The notes beneath the pieces were generated by a model. It did not search any database. It saw only the letters and a list, made by a program, of their open reading frames with translations, and had not been told where the DNA came from. The translations under genes were made by a program, and so were the position numbers. 64,000 bases of DNA, taken from the NCBI GenBank assembly GCA_030849075.1, contig JASAOO010003529.1, positions 1 through 64,000 on the forward strand, read 5' to 3'. Source of the DNA: Zelonia costaricensis (Eukaryota > Euglenozoa > Kinetoplastea > Trypanosomatida > Trypanosomatidae). Positions 10,977 through 23,400 of this stretch are shown here, one piece after another (the stretch's first letter is position 1; each line of letters begins with the position of its first letter).

Positions 10977-12619
10977 GCGTGTATTTATGCTGGTCTATTT
11001 GTGTGATTCTGCTGCTAACGTGAAATCGACACTGACCACCTTCGCCACCCCGCATCTCTTTCATCATCGCTCGCAATCTGCCTCGTTTCCCCTTCCATTT
11101 TTTTTTTCCAAGGCAGCACGACTCCGAAAGAAGACAAAAAAAAACGGATGGTGAGGCTTTACAGTGTTTATGTGCGTGTGTGTTTGCATGTGTGTTGTAC
11201 TGCGGACGGTGAAGGGGCGCGCAGGTGAAACCAAAGGAGAAGAAAAAAAGAAGGAAGGGGAACCCCCACTTCGTTGCGGCATCGGGTACCACGGTGGGGG
11301 AAAAGAAGGAAGTCCTCGCGCGAAGCAGCCCTGTTCTCGGCTCAAGGCCACAGAAGGAAGGCAAATAAACAAAACGCGGTGACGTAAAGCGTAGGGTTAG
11401 CAACACAGCTTGGAGTCAAGAACGCGGAACTTCTCCTTTTCCTTTGAGTAGAGAAAAAAAAACAAAAGGAAGAGATTGACGGGGCGGGTGCAAATTGCAT
11501 TTCTGCGTCGGCTCCGCTTCCCTCGTCGCCGTCTTGCTCTGAGTCGCACGCGCGTGGCTATGCTCGTCATGCAGGAAGAGACGCACCGCTTTCCGTATTT
11601 GCCCAGTCTTTTTTTTCTGCCTGTCCCGCCTCCTTCGCTCAAGAGGTGGCGGCGGACGACGTGGGTGCGTGCATGTTTGAGCGTGTGCAAGTGTGCCTAT
11701 GCGTGTCTGTGCTTGAAGAAAACACCTACGTGTCCTCGCGCCTTCTGTATGACCTTTTTTTTTGTTTTTGGGCAGCCTCCTTTCTCTCAGTGCTTCCGTT
11801 CCCTCGGCGTGTGTGACCTTTTGTGCTGTGGGCAGACTTCTACCAGTGCCCAGCCTACCCCCGCCCTCTTCGCACCCTCCCCGCCCGCTCCCCATGTCAC
11901 CACACGTCCCGTCCTTCTCAGTGCAGTGTCGCTTAAAACCAAGCAAACACACAAAAACTGCGATAGGACGCCGTAGACGCTTCCCCTTCTCGTTCCTTTT
12001 CTACACAAATACGCACGTGCCCCGTGCTCTGCGCGTCACGGCTGTTCTTTTCCCTTCCTCTCGGTTTAGTCCACTGCGTGTGCTCCCTCCTCCCCGTTTT
12101 TTCTTTTCCATTGTGTGTCATCTGTTGCCCTCGTTTGCGCTGTTGACCGGGTGGGGGGGGGGGGTGCGTGTGTGCGCGTGTGCATGCGTGGATGTTCGTC
12201 GTGGTCCCCTGGTCACACCTCCCTTTCCTGCCACCCCCCTTCTTTGCCTTTGTTCCACAGGCGCTCTCTTCTCTGTGTTTCCTCCCTCTCTCTCTTTTGT
12301 TTATTTACTGACCGCCCTCCGTTGCGTTTGTACTTTCGCGTTGATCCTGCGCCGTTTACCTGTGCATCCTTGTCGCTTGCCTCGTCTCCCTCACTTTGTC
12401 GTCTCCCTCCCTCTCTACACCTCCCCTGCTCTCGATTGTCGCCCCCGACGCGCCAAGAACGCCTGTGATGAACTCCACGTGCGTGCGTAAGTTAGTGTGT
12501 ATTTGTGTGTGTGTGTGCGTGTGTGTTCGGGCCTGCACCTGTCCCTTCCTCCTTTTTGTTTACCTCTCTCTGTTTTTGTGCTCTCTTTGCCCCTTTTCAC
12601 TGTGATCTTCCACACTTCT

Positions 12620-12620
<1 letters not shown>

Positions 12621-12651
<31 letters not shown>
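12621..12651. repeat. (CA)n microsatellite
   Basis: A CA tract of about 31 bases, continuing as impure CA/GAA repeats to about 12675. Confidence 0.95.
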
Positions 12652-12657
<6 letters not shown>

Positions 12658-15600
12658 ACACGAACACACGAACACCTCTTCTACCCCGCAGCGGAGCCGT
12701 TGTGTGTTTTCAATCGATGCTACTCCACCTCCATTTAACGCTGTTTGTTTCTCGTTTCGCTTTTTTCATTCACTTCCTGCTCGACCTATGGTCCAGCCCT
12801 TTTTCCCGCTCTTGCTGGCGCTTTGCGCGTCTCGCGGTATCTCTCCCACACACGCACGTCCGTGTTGGCTTGCTAGTGTCTGTGCGGTGTCGCTGGTCGA
12901 GGGGTGGTTAGGCGCAATGCCAGACATCGGAAGCGACGGCAAAGCCGAGAACCGCGCCCCCACGGTAGCGAAACCCAAAACTTGTCCCGACCACAGTGTC
13001 ATTCTTCACCTTGCTCCTCACTCGCTGCCCGCAGCCATCGGCAACACTCGTGCTTCCCTCCCCCTTTTCTCCCACTCCCTTTCGCTCACGCCCTCTTGTG
13101 GACGGTTTTGCGCCCCATGCCCGTCCTCCCTTCTTCCTCTTTTTTTTTTCTTCCGCCCAGGCCGCTGCCTTGCGCCATCCCTCCTCTCTGTTACGCCATT
13201 CTCTTTTCTTCTTCTCCCGACGACTTTCCGTGTCTCGTACGCCCGTCACAGCCTAGCCTGCCTCTCTCGGTGTGTGTCTGTGTCTCTTGGCCTACCTGTG
13301 CTTGTGCTTGTGTTCTCCACTTTGCGAACGACATTGTCCGTCCGCGCGTCTTTCTCTCTATCTCTCTCTGAGTGTGAGCACGCTTCTTTCTCCCACGTCC
13401 GGTGTGCTTCCGCAACTCGTGTTTTGTGACTGGGTGTGCTTCAGTTGTGTCCTTGTGCGCGCGGCGTGCTCTCTCCGGCTCCTTTGTGGGACATCCCCCT
13501 TCTTGCTCTTTCTGTGCCGCCCCCCCCCTTTTCCCCCGGCGGCCTGCGCGCGTCTCTTACTCATCGCGGACACTTTTTTTCATTACGTTTGGTTTACTCC
13601 TCCTCCTTCCTACCTTCTCGTTTGTTGTGCACGTGAATGCGTTGCTGTGTGTGTCTTCGCACGTGTGCGTGTGGAGGTGAACGTTCACCCCCTCATTGCC
13701 TGGCGGACGCCGGACTGTGGTCTCTTCTCGAGCACCACCCACCCCCGCCCGCCTTTTTTCCAGCGCACGTGTCCATTGTTCTGTTGTGCATGACGTTTGC
13801 AAGCTTTGCGGTGGTCTCGTGATGGTGTTGTCATTCTCACGCCTGCAGCGCCGCGTCACGCCCTTTGCCCATCACGGAGTCGCACGAGAAGGGCACCACA
13901 ACGAGCAAGCAGGGACAAGCGCGGAGCGTGGCCGCAGCCCCAACGCCCCCCCCCCTCTCATCTTTTGGGAGCCCCTCCTCCTCGTCACCCCTTCGCGTCC
14001 TACTATGAGCACCTCGCTTCTCCCCTGTCTGGCCTCCCCTCCAGCAACTGCTTTCCCTCTATTTCTCTTTGCGTGAGTGTGTCCACCTGTGCACGTGTGC
14101 GTGTGTGTGTGTATGTGTGTGCATCTCCTTTTTCGTTTTAACTTTTGTTCTGGTACGCACGTGTGCGTCACCTGCACTTCACTTGCGTTTCTCCTTTTCG
14201 CCCTTCCCTTGACTACAACCCCATTCACCCCCCCTCCCCCCACTCTCAAAGTTTACAACACAAGGCGGCAGCGCCGAAGTGCACGTGCGCGTGCGTGTGC
14301 ACTTGAGGGTCTCTCTCTGGGGGTCATCTACACGCCCCTCTCTGCGACTGCCCCTGTGCCGCCGGGTGTCGCTCTCGTACCTCACTCCCACCTGTGGCAC
14401 GTGCCCCCTCTTTTTTCACCTTTATGCGATGCATGATAACACGGCTAGGGAGGGGAAGGGTAGGGCTTGAGCTCGTCTCCGAGGCGCACGCACGCCGCAC
14501 GAGCAAGACACGGCCGAACTCGGAAGCCCAGCGTCGCTGCGGATCACTTCCTCGCCGCTCTGCTTATGAGCATTTGCCCACTCTTACTCCTATTTAGTGT
14601 TTTCTTGCTTTTTTTTTGTTTCTTTTCTTCTCTCCAAATTACTTCTGCGTCCCCCCCCTTCCTGCCATTTCCTTCGTCACAGTGTGCGTGGTGGTGGTGG
14701 TGCTGCTGCTGCGTACGTCAGCGTCTCCTTTCTCTCTCTCTATTTTCAGCCTTCGCCTGTGCTTCTGACTCCACTGTGCGTGCTTGTGAACCATGCGCCC
14801 CTCCCTGCTGCACTTGCCCTCAGCGCCCCTTTCTGGTTTTGTTTCAGCGTGCTCCCCCCTCCCGCTTTGACCCTTTTCTTTCCAACCCCCCTTTTTTCTC
14901 TTCTTCTTTCGCCGTGCGCCGGCGCGTCCTTTCCGTCCTCCTCTCTTTCCACCGACACACGCCGGCGCCAACACACGTGCTTCGCGCGCGGCACACGGGG
15001 AATCCTCACCGTTTCTGGTGTGCCTCTTTTCTCTGGCGAGCTCCCTTTCTGTCTTCCCCCTTTTGCCTCCTCTCCGATGCTCTGTGCTGCTTTACGTTTT
15101 CACCATGCACGTGCCTTCTTTTCTGTTTTTTTTTTTTCTGGGTTTGGGGCTCCCCTACCTGCTTTTCGCTTTTTCCGTGGTTTCACCTTTGGATCGGGCA
15201 CTATCCACGATATCGCTCTTCTGCTTTGTCTTCTCGCGCGAATGCGGCACCCCCTCCCTCCCATCCCTTCCCCATGCGTGTTGCTTCTCTGTCACTCGCG
15301 TTTTTGTCTTACTTTTTTTCTCTTCGTTGCACATTCCTCTGTATCAACATCTTGTACACCCCTCAGCCTCCCTTCCTGCCCCCCCCCCCGTCCGCACCCG
15401 CGTCTCTTCCACCTCCTCCCCCTCTTCCATCCTCTTTCCCTTCATCTTCTCCACTCCCCCTCGTGCTTCCTTTTTGTTTGTCTACCTTGCGGTTTTGCAC
15501 CCACGCGGGTTGATCGACGCGTGCGTATCTTCGTCTGCTCCTTTTTTGCTTTGCTCTTGTGTTCGTTGTTTGCGTGTGACCTTGCTTGCCGCCCCTGTGT

Positions 15601-18512
15601 GCAATACACACACCGACACACGCACCCGAAGTGCTGTGTTTCTGCGGCGCCTGCTGTCTGCTCTTCCTTCTCTTTTCTCCTTGCTTTGCGCTAGTTCGTT
15701 TTCCGAGTCTCCTCCCTCGACGAACGCGAAAAGCAGAATTTCTTTTTTTTACTTTTGGGGGGGGGGGACGACAAGAGCACCCCCATGGCGGGTGCATCAT
15801 TTTCGCCCCGCCCAGTGAACCTTGCGCACATTGCTGCCGCTGCGCCATCTCTCTCGCCTAAGCGGTGAGGTGAGAAAAGAATGGACATACACACACACGC
15901 AAACTGAGGCACACGCACAAACGTCAACACGACGAACGAGTCAAGGGCGACACAAGTGTGCGGAGCTGAAGACAATGAAGAAGCAGAACCCCCAAAAGAA
16001 CGGCGAGCTTCCAAGGGAATGGGCGATGTGGGACGACCACCAGGCGTGACAGGGAGAGGCGGGTTGAGGTGTCTCCGGCACCTCATCCAGCAGCGTCATT
16101 TTTTCGTTTCCCCCTCCTCCTCCTTCTCCTTCTTCCTCCACTGCCTTCCCCTCCCTGTCCCCCTGGCACCTGCCTGTGCATACCTCGCAGCGTGCCTTGA
16201 CGGCTAAGCCGCCTCTTCCCTCCTTGCCCGACCCTCACGTCCCCCCTCCCCCTTTTCCCGTCTGCCGCACGCGAATCACCCTCTTCCCGATCTCTGCCGT
16301 ATGTCCAGTCGAGAGAGACTGCGACAACGACACAGCAAGTGGAGCCCGAGTACTTCTTTTCCCTCATTTCTTTTCTTCCCCTGTGTCTCTCTCTCTTCGC
16401 TTCTTCACCGCGTCTTCCGTCCCCTCCAACCCCTCCCTTTCTTCGTTTCTCTCTTCTGCCCCCCTCCTCTTTCTTGTGTCTGAGATACTCCGCGTTCTTC
16501 CTAGGCGCTCGCCCAACAACCCTACCCCCTTTTCATTTTGATTTCTTGTTTTGTTTCTGCCCTTCTCCCCTCTTGACGGCTCTGCAGCTTTACCATCGAG
16601 GAGCGCTGCGGCGTCCGTGCCGCGGCAGGCGAAATAAAGGCTTGTGATGTAGAGGTGAGATGGCACCAACAAAAAAACTCAAAAGGGAACACCTACAAGA
16701 AAGCAAGGCGGGCCGAGAAGCTGCTTGCACTCTCCCCTTTTTTTTCTCTGTTTCTCCCTTCCAGCTCCGTTTTGAGCACAGAGAGAACGCGAGTGGAGCT
16801 TCAGTGGCTCACCTGCGAGGCGGGTCTTGTGCCTTCGCCTCTTTCTCGCCCTTCATCTCGAAAAGTAGAACGCGTCCTTCTTGCACCCTTGAGTGTGCCT
16901 GCGTGTGTGTGCGTGTGTGTGTTTGTGTCAGCCTCTGTGTGCGGACGTGTGTCACTGCTTCGCCTATGCGCTCTCAGCTTTCTTCTCTCACAGTGACTCT
17001 CTCTCTCTCTTTTGTAAGCGTGATCGCGCTTTAGTTTCAACGTACTCGATCGTGCGTGTGCATCTGCGTGTGGGTGTTTCAGTGCCTGTCTGTGTGCGTG
17101 TGTACTGTCGCTAGTCTTTGTGCGCCAACACCATCATTGCCACCACTCCTCCTCGTCACTTTTACTTTTTTTTTTGTGCTTCAGGTTTGTCGTTTTAAGT
17201 GCGTTGGCGATTCTCCGAAATGTTTGACGCTGACTTCTCTCTTCTTTCTTCTTTTCTGTTCCCCCCTTCCTCCCTTTCCCACCTCGCCCCCACCCCCTTC
17301 ACGCTCTCGAGAAGCCTCTGTCTTTTGCCTCAGCTGTGCGCGTGTGTGTGCTGCCCAACCCAGCAAACCCCGGTGCAACCCGGCTCTCCTCAACCTTGCA
17401 AGTTGTCCTGTGATACCACCCTCTCTTTCTATAGCTCCAGCACATCCCATCCCACCTTTCCCCACGCTCAGACTGCTTCTGCGACAGGCACGCCTCAATC
17501 CTGTGACGGCCACGTGGCGAGAGGTTGGAGGTGGCTGTTAGCGACTAAGGTGCTGAGCACATACAGCGAGAGAGGCAATTAACAGCGTAGACCACGACGA
17601 GCCCCGTCTGCATGCCGCGGTGTTGGCTGCGTCGTGAGACCCCAGTGTTTCATTTTATTCACTTTTCGGGTCACTCTTGATGAGAGGACCACCTGCAGCC
17701 ACGCGCGCCCCCCTTGTCGCTTCGTGGCAGCGAAGAGACCCCTTCTCTTTCCTTCCCCCCCCCTCCCCTGAGAACCCCCGCCCGGTCCCATTAGTCTTCT
17801 TCGACGCGCTCTACCGCGCACCAAGGTGCAAGCTCGCTTCTCCGGCGCATCGTCTTTACTCCTTTCACTCTCTTCCCCTCTACCCCCTCTAGTCGTTGCG
17901 TGTGTGTGTGCGTGTATGTTTTTCACCTGTCTCCCACTTGACTTACCCCCACTACCCTCTTTTGTGTGCTTTGCGCCCCCCCATGCAACAGTTCTCCAGA
18001 CGCTTTCTCTGTGTGCGTGTGTGTGTGTGTGCGTGTGCGTGTGTCTACTCGTGTACTCCTCTCTCTATCTGTTTTGGCCCTTCCCCCCCTCCCAACACCT
18101 CCTTCCCTTCACCTTTCACTGCGTTCAGTCCTCTCGCCTCAAGTGGCGCGCCATCTCTTGTGCACTTTTTGGCCTTATGTTGCGTTCCCTCTCTTCCTTT
18201 TGCGTGCTTTTCCTGTCGCTTTTTGTTTTCCCTCTACGCCGTCGCACGTCTTTCTCGCCCCCCCCCCCCACCCCTCTCCCAACCATTCATTGACTTTTTT
18301 TTTTCTCTCTTCTTCCCTGTGTTCTCCACCCGCATCGGTTTAGTAGCGGTTCTGCCTTAATGCTTCTCCAACTAGCTGGTGTGTGCGCGAACGAAGGAAC
18401 AACCCCCCCCCTGAAACAAACAGCACACCAGCGAGCACGTATCTCACACTTCTCATTCGGGTGCTTGTCCACATGCGCCGGTGGCTTCGACCCCATCACC
18501 GCACACGCGCCG

Positions 18513-18533
18513 ACACACACACACACACACACA
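18513..18533. repeat. (CA)n microsatellite
   Basis: A short CA tract inside the mixed-composition island at 18400-19000, just upstream of a small ATG frame at 18547. Confidence 0.9.
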
Positions 18534-18546
18534 TCCACTCGCCACC

Positions 18547-18663
18547 ATGAGCATCAGAGAGAGAGCACAAGGCCTGGAGAGCGCGGAAGAGAAAGAAAAA
18601 AACCCGGTGGGTGCGTGCCGCAGCGTTTGCTGTAGCCGCCTTGCTCTTCCTCCGTCCTCGTGA
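18547..18663 (+). other. 38-codon ATG frame in a purine island, doubtful gene
   Basis: The ATG sits in the context GCCACCATGA, which resembles starts used in this window. The frame gives a 38-residue peptide beginning MSIRERAQGLESAEEKEKNP, charged at first, then Cys/Ser/Pro-rich. No family is recognised and length alone gives little support. Confidence 0.12.
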
Positions 18664-18750
18664 ATCGTGAAGGTGATGCACAGCCTTGTTTCTTGTTTGC
18701 AACCGCCAAGTGCTTTGTTTTTGTGGGAAGGGGAAGAAAAAGAAAAGAAA

Positions 18751-18764
18751 GCGCGCCGGCGCGC
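18751..18764. repeat. 14-bp perfect palindrome
   Basis: The sequence GCGCGCCGGCGCGC reads identically on both strands. It lies in the purine-rich island of the large spacer. It could fold as a short hairpin in RNA or be a chance feature of G/C-rich DNA. Confidence 0.85.
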
Positions 18765-20163
18765 CCATCTTGAAATGCTCAAGAGAAGCTGCGAGCGAGC
18801 TCGTACGAAGAAATTGCGCAGGTTTTAGGAAACGGAAGCAACCCACGAATGATAAGGGGAACAGGAGAACGGTAGAGGCACGCTGTGCATCGGTGCCGCG
18901 TGTGACGTGCTGCATCAGCTTGAGCGAATAAAAGAAAGAACGTGCTCGAACACGAGAAGAGGAGGAATGAGGCGCACCAGCAAAGTTTGATAGTTACAGC
19001 TGAAAGTCTTTTCATGGTCTTTGCTCGCGCTTCTTTTTTTCTTTCCTTTCCTCCTTTCCCTCCTCTGCTAGGTGTGTCGTGCCTCGTCGAGCGTGTTGCG
19101 CACAGCGGCGTCTCTTTCCCCCGTCCTCTCGACTCGTTCGCGGCCCACCGCCCACTCCCCCGACTTCACCGCACCTGATCGTGTCAGCCACTCTCCCGAC
19201 TGCCCCACGTCGTGGGTGCGTGTGTGGTTGTGTTTCCTGTGCCGGCTGTGGGCTGCGCCGCGTGCGAGCCTTCTCCTTTTCACGCATTTCTCGTCACGTG
19301 TCCTCTCTGTTCCTTTCCCATACGTCGAGCCCGCCTTTTCTGTGTGGATCGCCGCCGCTTTCTTCCATTGATCCACCAAACCGCCAGCTTCTTCAAGCTC
19401 TCACCTGCCTTGCGCCGTCTTCATCTGTGTGTGCATGTGCGTCTGCGTACGAAGATGCGTGCATCTGTGAGTGTGCGTGTGTGCGTGTGTGCGTGCATCT
19501 GTCGTCGTCTTGTATGCATCTCTTTTGCTTTTATTTGCGTGCTCTGTGACGTCACTGCACTCCTCTCTTTTTGCTTGGCTTTTTCTGTTTTCTTCTCTCT
19601 CTGTGTAGCGTGCCTCACACTCTAACTCGACTCTGCCCCCGCTTTTCTTTTTTCTCCCCTGTTCCCCCGTTGCTGCTGCGGCGTACCTGACGTGCTAGCA
19701 CTCTTGCTCCATTTGATGCCGTTCAAGCCTTGAAATCGACCAGCATGGCGTCCCCTCCAGCCCCCGCCCCCCCCATCTCCTCTACGCTCCTCCTGTGTAC
19801 TTCACGCGACTGTCTCGCTCTCGCTCGATCTCTCTTGACGCTGTTTGCCAAAAAGGGGCAGCCGTGCCGCTCGCTCGCCGGACGGTGTGCTCGTCGTCGT
19901 TTCCGGCTCTGAGCTCCAGCGTGCTTCCCACACCTTCACGGGGATCGTGTCGATGCGCCTGGTGCAGAGACTCGCCATCCGTAACTTGGTCGTACGTTGT
20001 GTACGCACGCCGTAGACGGCGCGGTGACGGGGGCCGGAAATAAAACGAACGCAGAAACAGGAGAACTCCTTTTTTTTTTTTTTTGGCGCACCACCGCGTG
20101 AAGGGCCCCAGTGGCTCATCCAGACCGAGACTGCGCTTGGCTACATCTTGCGTCCTGCGCACT

Positions 20164-20165
<2 letters not shown>

Positions 20166-20194
<29 letters not shown>
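20166..20194. repeat. (AG)n microsatellite
   Basis: About 29 bases of alternating A and G, followed by an A-run. It is unusual here because it puts purines on the + strand. Confidence 0.95.
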
Positions 20195-20198
<4 letters not shown>

Positions 20199-20569
20199 AA
20201 GAGACTTGGGGTGAGGGTGACGTTCTCGAAGGGAGCGGACGTGCACCAGAGCGTGTGCTTCCGTACATGAGGGTGAGTTGACAGAAAAAAGGTACACATC
20301 CACGTTTACCCGCACCGTGACGCCTCCCGCTTTTTCTCTTTCCAGCGGGCCACCTGCTCCTTTGCTGGCGCGCACACGTGAAATGCGGACGACTTCGGCC
20401 CCCTTTCCCCGCTTCTGCCTTGTGTCTGTGTGTGTGTGTTTTACTTTTGTTACCCAAACTGTGCCTTTTCTTACCTTGCCTCTCTGCCACCCGACCGCCG
20501 CCCCCTTTTTCCGCTTTGCTTTGAAAGATCAAGAAGAAAGAGTCACTGTGAGCACCAGGACGAACCGTC

Positions 20570-20893
20570 ATGGAGGGGCGGCACCACCACCACCACCACC
20601 ACCACCACTGCTCCATGCTAACGAACGACAGAGAGAGAGAGCTGTGGCGCCTTCCGAGCTACGATCGATTGCCCCTTTGGCAGGCGCGCGTGAGTGCACT
20701 TGCAAACCTCTCCTTCACTCCCGGCACCTACGAGGCCCGCTGCCGCGTCTCCCCTTCTCGCCCGCCGCCTCTTCGTTTGCTGCATTTCTGCTCTTTTTTT
20801 TTTTTTTTTGCGCCCCTTTCCTCATCGTTGTGTGCGCAACTGTGCCCGTGTTCCTCCCCCCTGCGAGTTTTATGTGAGTGTTTGTGTGTGTAA
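20570..20893 (+). other. Short ATG frame with a poly-histidine start, doubtful gene
   Basis: A 107-codon frame opens at an ATG and reads Met-Glu-Gly-Arg, nine His, then a mixed-composition segment including NDRERELWRLPSYDRLPLWQ. From about codon 65 it becomes P/S/F/L/C-rich like the surrounding noise. The first 60 codons have moderately G/C-rich third positions, unlike most frames in this spacer. No family was recognised. It may be chance, an upstream-type short frame in a long UTR, or a small gene. Confidence 0.15.
20582..20608. repeat. (CAC)9 trinucleotide repeat
   Basis: Nine CAC triplets. In the frame opened by the ATG at 20570 they read as nine histidines. Confidence 0.95.
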
Positions 20894-23170
20894 GACGCTC
20901 TCAAAAAAGAAAAAAACAAAGAAAAAGAGCGGAAAGCTGGGTACGACTCAATTCCACTGTCCCACAGAAGATCACCTCTTCTGTTCTTGCATGTTGCGTG
21001 CTTGCTTTCCCTTACTTGCCGTCGTTCTTTTCCTCGTCGCTGCGCGCATGCTGACTTGCTGTGCTTTTTGTTTTTCCCCTTTGCTCTTCTTCTCATCTTC
21101 TCCCCGTTCGCTCCTCTGAAGCCTCCTTGCACCCCTCATCTTCCCCGTTTGACGTTTCTCCCCCCTCCTTCTCCTGCATCTTTGCGTCCACCAGCCTAAC
21201 CCCTCGCCCCCCCGTTTCTGTACGTCTGCCCGTCTGCACGTGCATCTCCTTTGTTTCAGTTTCAGCCTCCTCTCCCTCTCCGCGGAGAGGGAAGTGAGGT
21301 TGAGAAAGAGAAGAAAAAAACGAAACGATGCGGAAAGAACAAGGGAAGGAGGCGGACCGACCGCGGTAGCTCTCGGCTGGCGGTGGTCGAACCTATTTCG
21401 GCATTCAGTTGCCCTTGTTGTGTTTTCTCTCTTTGGGGGGGGCGCCGNCCCTTTCTGAGTCGGGCCCACCTTTCCCCTATCTTTTTCTTTCGCATCTTGC
21501 AGGTTGTGTCTGCATGTCTCTCTCTGCTGCTTTCAGCCTTCGGCATCTGCGGCGCAGCGTGCGGCGCGTGTGCGTTTGTGCGTGTATTTGTCTGTGTAGG
21601 ACGTGTGGCGTGTGGCGCGTGTGTGTTTCAGTACCCACTTCCATCGTGCGAGCCCTTTTCTCTCCTCCCCCCCCTTTCGCTCCAGTGCTCCTCGTGCTGT
21701 ACCGCCCCTTTCACCCCCTCCCTTCTCACTCGTGCTTCAGCACTTTGTTGCTTTTCTTTTCTTCGCCCCTTTTTTGTAGTTTCTGTGCCACCTCATTGTC
21801 AGCTTCCGCCCAGCTGTGTTCCCCTCTCCTCTTCCGTTCCTGAATGCCGTGCTCGTGATGCAGCCTACTGCTGAGCGTGCTCGGCCTAGGGGTTCACAGG
21901 TGTTGCGGCCGCACAAGCACACAGGCGCATCCACTCGTGGACAAGAGCAGCGAGCCAGGTAATAGCAAGCGTGACCAGTGCTGCTCTCTTCTCTCCCAAG
22001 CGCGTGTGCGCACATACACCCGTAAACACACGTTTACAAGACGTGACGGAGACTACGCTGCCTTTGCCTGCTTTGCGCGCTGACAAGCCCCTTCCCCGCT
22101 TCTCGCTTTATCATGCGACCCAGGGGAGGGGGGGGGGCACACAGAGAGCAGCAGCCGAGGGGAGGTCTCTGTGTGACTCGCCCATACACCTCCGCCCCCT
22201 TCGCCTTTCCGCATCCCGTTGTCTGCGCTGCATTGCCCTCGGCAGTGCCAGCGTTTCGAGTTCTCCCTCCTCCTCCTCCACTTTCCGACACTGTCTTCCC
22301 TCGTGCATCAGCGTCGTCCCCAGCTCCTGCAAACGCATCGTCTCACGCGTCTTCCCCCCCGCCCCCGCCCACCCCGCGTGCTCCCGCTCCTTTGCGTCGG
22401 CCGCTTGTGCGTGTGCGTGTGCGAGTGCGACTTGGTGCGCACCACGTCTCCGTACTTGAGGACCTTCCGCGTGTGCGTGCGTGTTGATGGCGTCTTTCAT
22501 TTTTTCTGTTTGTGCATCTCGTGTCGAAGCACTGGCAGCACTCTTTTTCTCTTTCTAGCGCGCGCGCGGGCCCTCTGCCCCAGCTCCCTCCGTTTGTTTC
22601 TTCTCCTGGCCCGCCCGCGTGTGTCTTCTCATCTCCCCTCTTGCGAGCCATGACGCGCTGCCGCCTCCACCTACGCTCTCCTCCCAGTCCACCGTGTGTT
22701 TGTGCAACGCGGCTCTCGCTTTTTTTCTTGTTTTTTTCACCCCTTCCTCTCCACCCCCTTCTTCGTCCCCCCTTTGTTTGTCTGGTTGCTGATTTTACCT
22801 GCCGGTTGCTGACCGCCAACGCTCTGTCATTGTTCTCTTGCTTTCTCGTGCTTCCCTGGCTGCCGCACTCGCTTTACGTCCTCTTCCTCTTCCCTCCCTG
22901 TGCAACCACGAGTTTTGCCGCCCCCCTCCCTCCGCCTCCTCCTCCTCCCCTTTTTTCTGTTTGTCCTCCTCCTCCACGTCTTCGATGCCACCTTTTTGCC
23001 TCCCCTGTGTGTTTATGTGTTAGTGTGCTTGTTAGTGTGCGTGCGTGTGTCTGTGTAGCACGGGCGTGTGAGCGTTCTTCGTTTAAGAGCTTTCCTTCCA
23101 GACTCCTTCCGCTGTGGACCTTCGCGTGTATTTGTGTTTCTGCGTTTGGTGTGCGTGTGTGTCTGGTTAG

Positions 23171-23400
23171 TGTCAGGGCGTGCTTCTGAACGTGCGCCTG
23201 TGCGGCAAGGCGGGCACAGAGCCGCAAGAAACGAAGGAGAAGAAGCAGGTCATTGCGGCCGCACGCGCAGATGCGCACCCACACACGGTGCTGCAGGGCC
23301 ACGAGCTACGCTGTGCCACATTCGCAACCTCCCCCCATCGGGTCCGCTTCTGCCGGTGCTGCTTCACCTGCGCTCTCCGCCTGCTCGTGTACAGGCTGGG
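23171..23400 (+). other. Coding-like fragment without a start codon
   Basis: In the frame from 23180 about 70 codons look like this genome's genes: mostly G or C at the third position and mixed amino acids, including KAGTEPQETKEKK and LQGHELRCATF, then a Cys-rich stretch near residues 58-68. There is no in-frame ATG, a TAG closes the frame at 23168-23170, and downstream the frame dissolves into C/T-rich low complexity. It may be a decayed gene remnant or coincidence. No family could be assigned. Confidence 0.2.

Noticed and set aside
11391..11400. TAGGGTTAG resembling telomere repeat
   Set aside because: It is a single copy with no tandem array, so it is not telomeric.
14467..15694. Long + strand open frames (348-365 codons) in the large spacer
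   Set aside because: The translations are S/P/F/L/C low complexity in two overlapping frames at once, as produced by C/T-rich DNA with few A-containing stops. No domain is seen.
2882..16522. Imperfect 20-base match between 2882-2901 (TAAGCGCTCGCCCGACC...) and 16502-16521, with its core also near 3890
   Set aside because: Three mismatches in 20 bases. A match of this size is near chance expectation for comparisons across this length, and there is no extension on either side.
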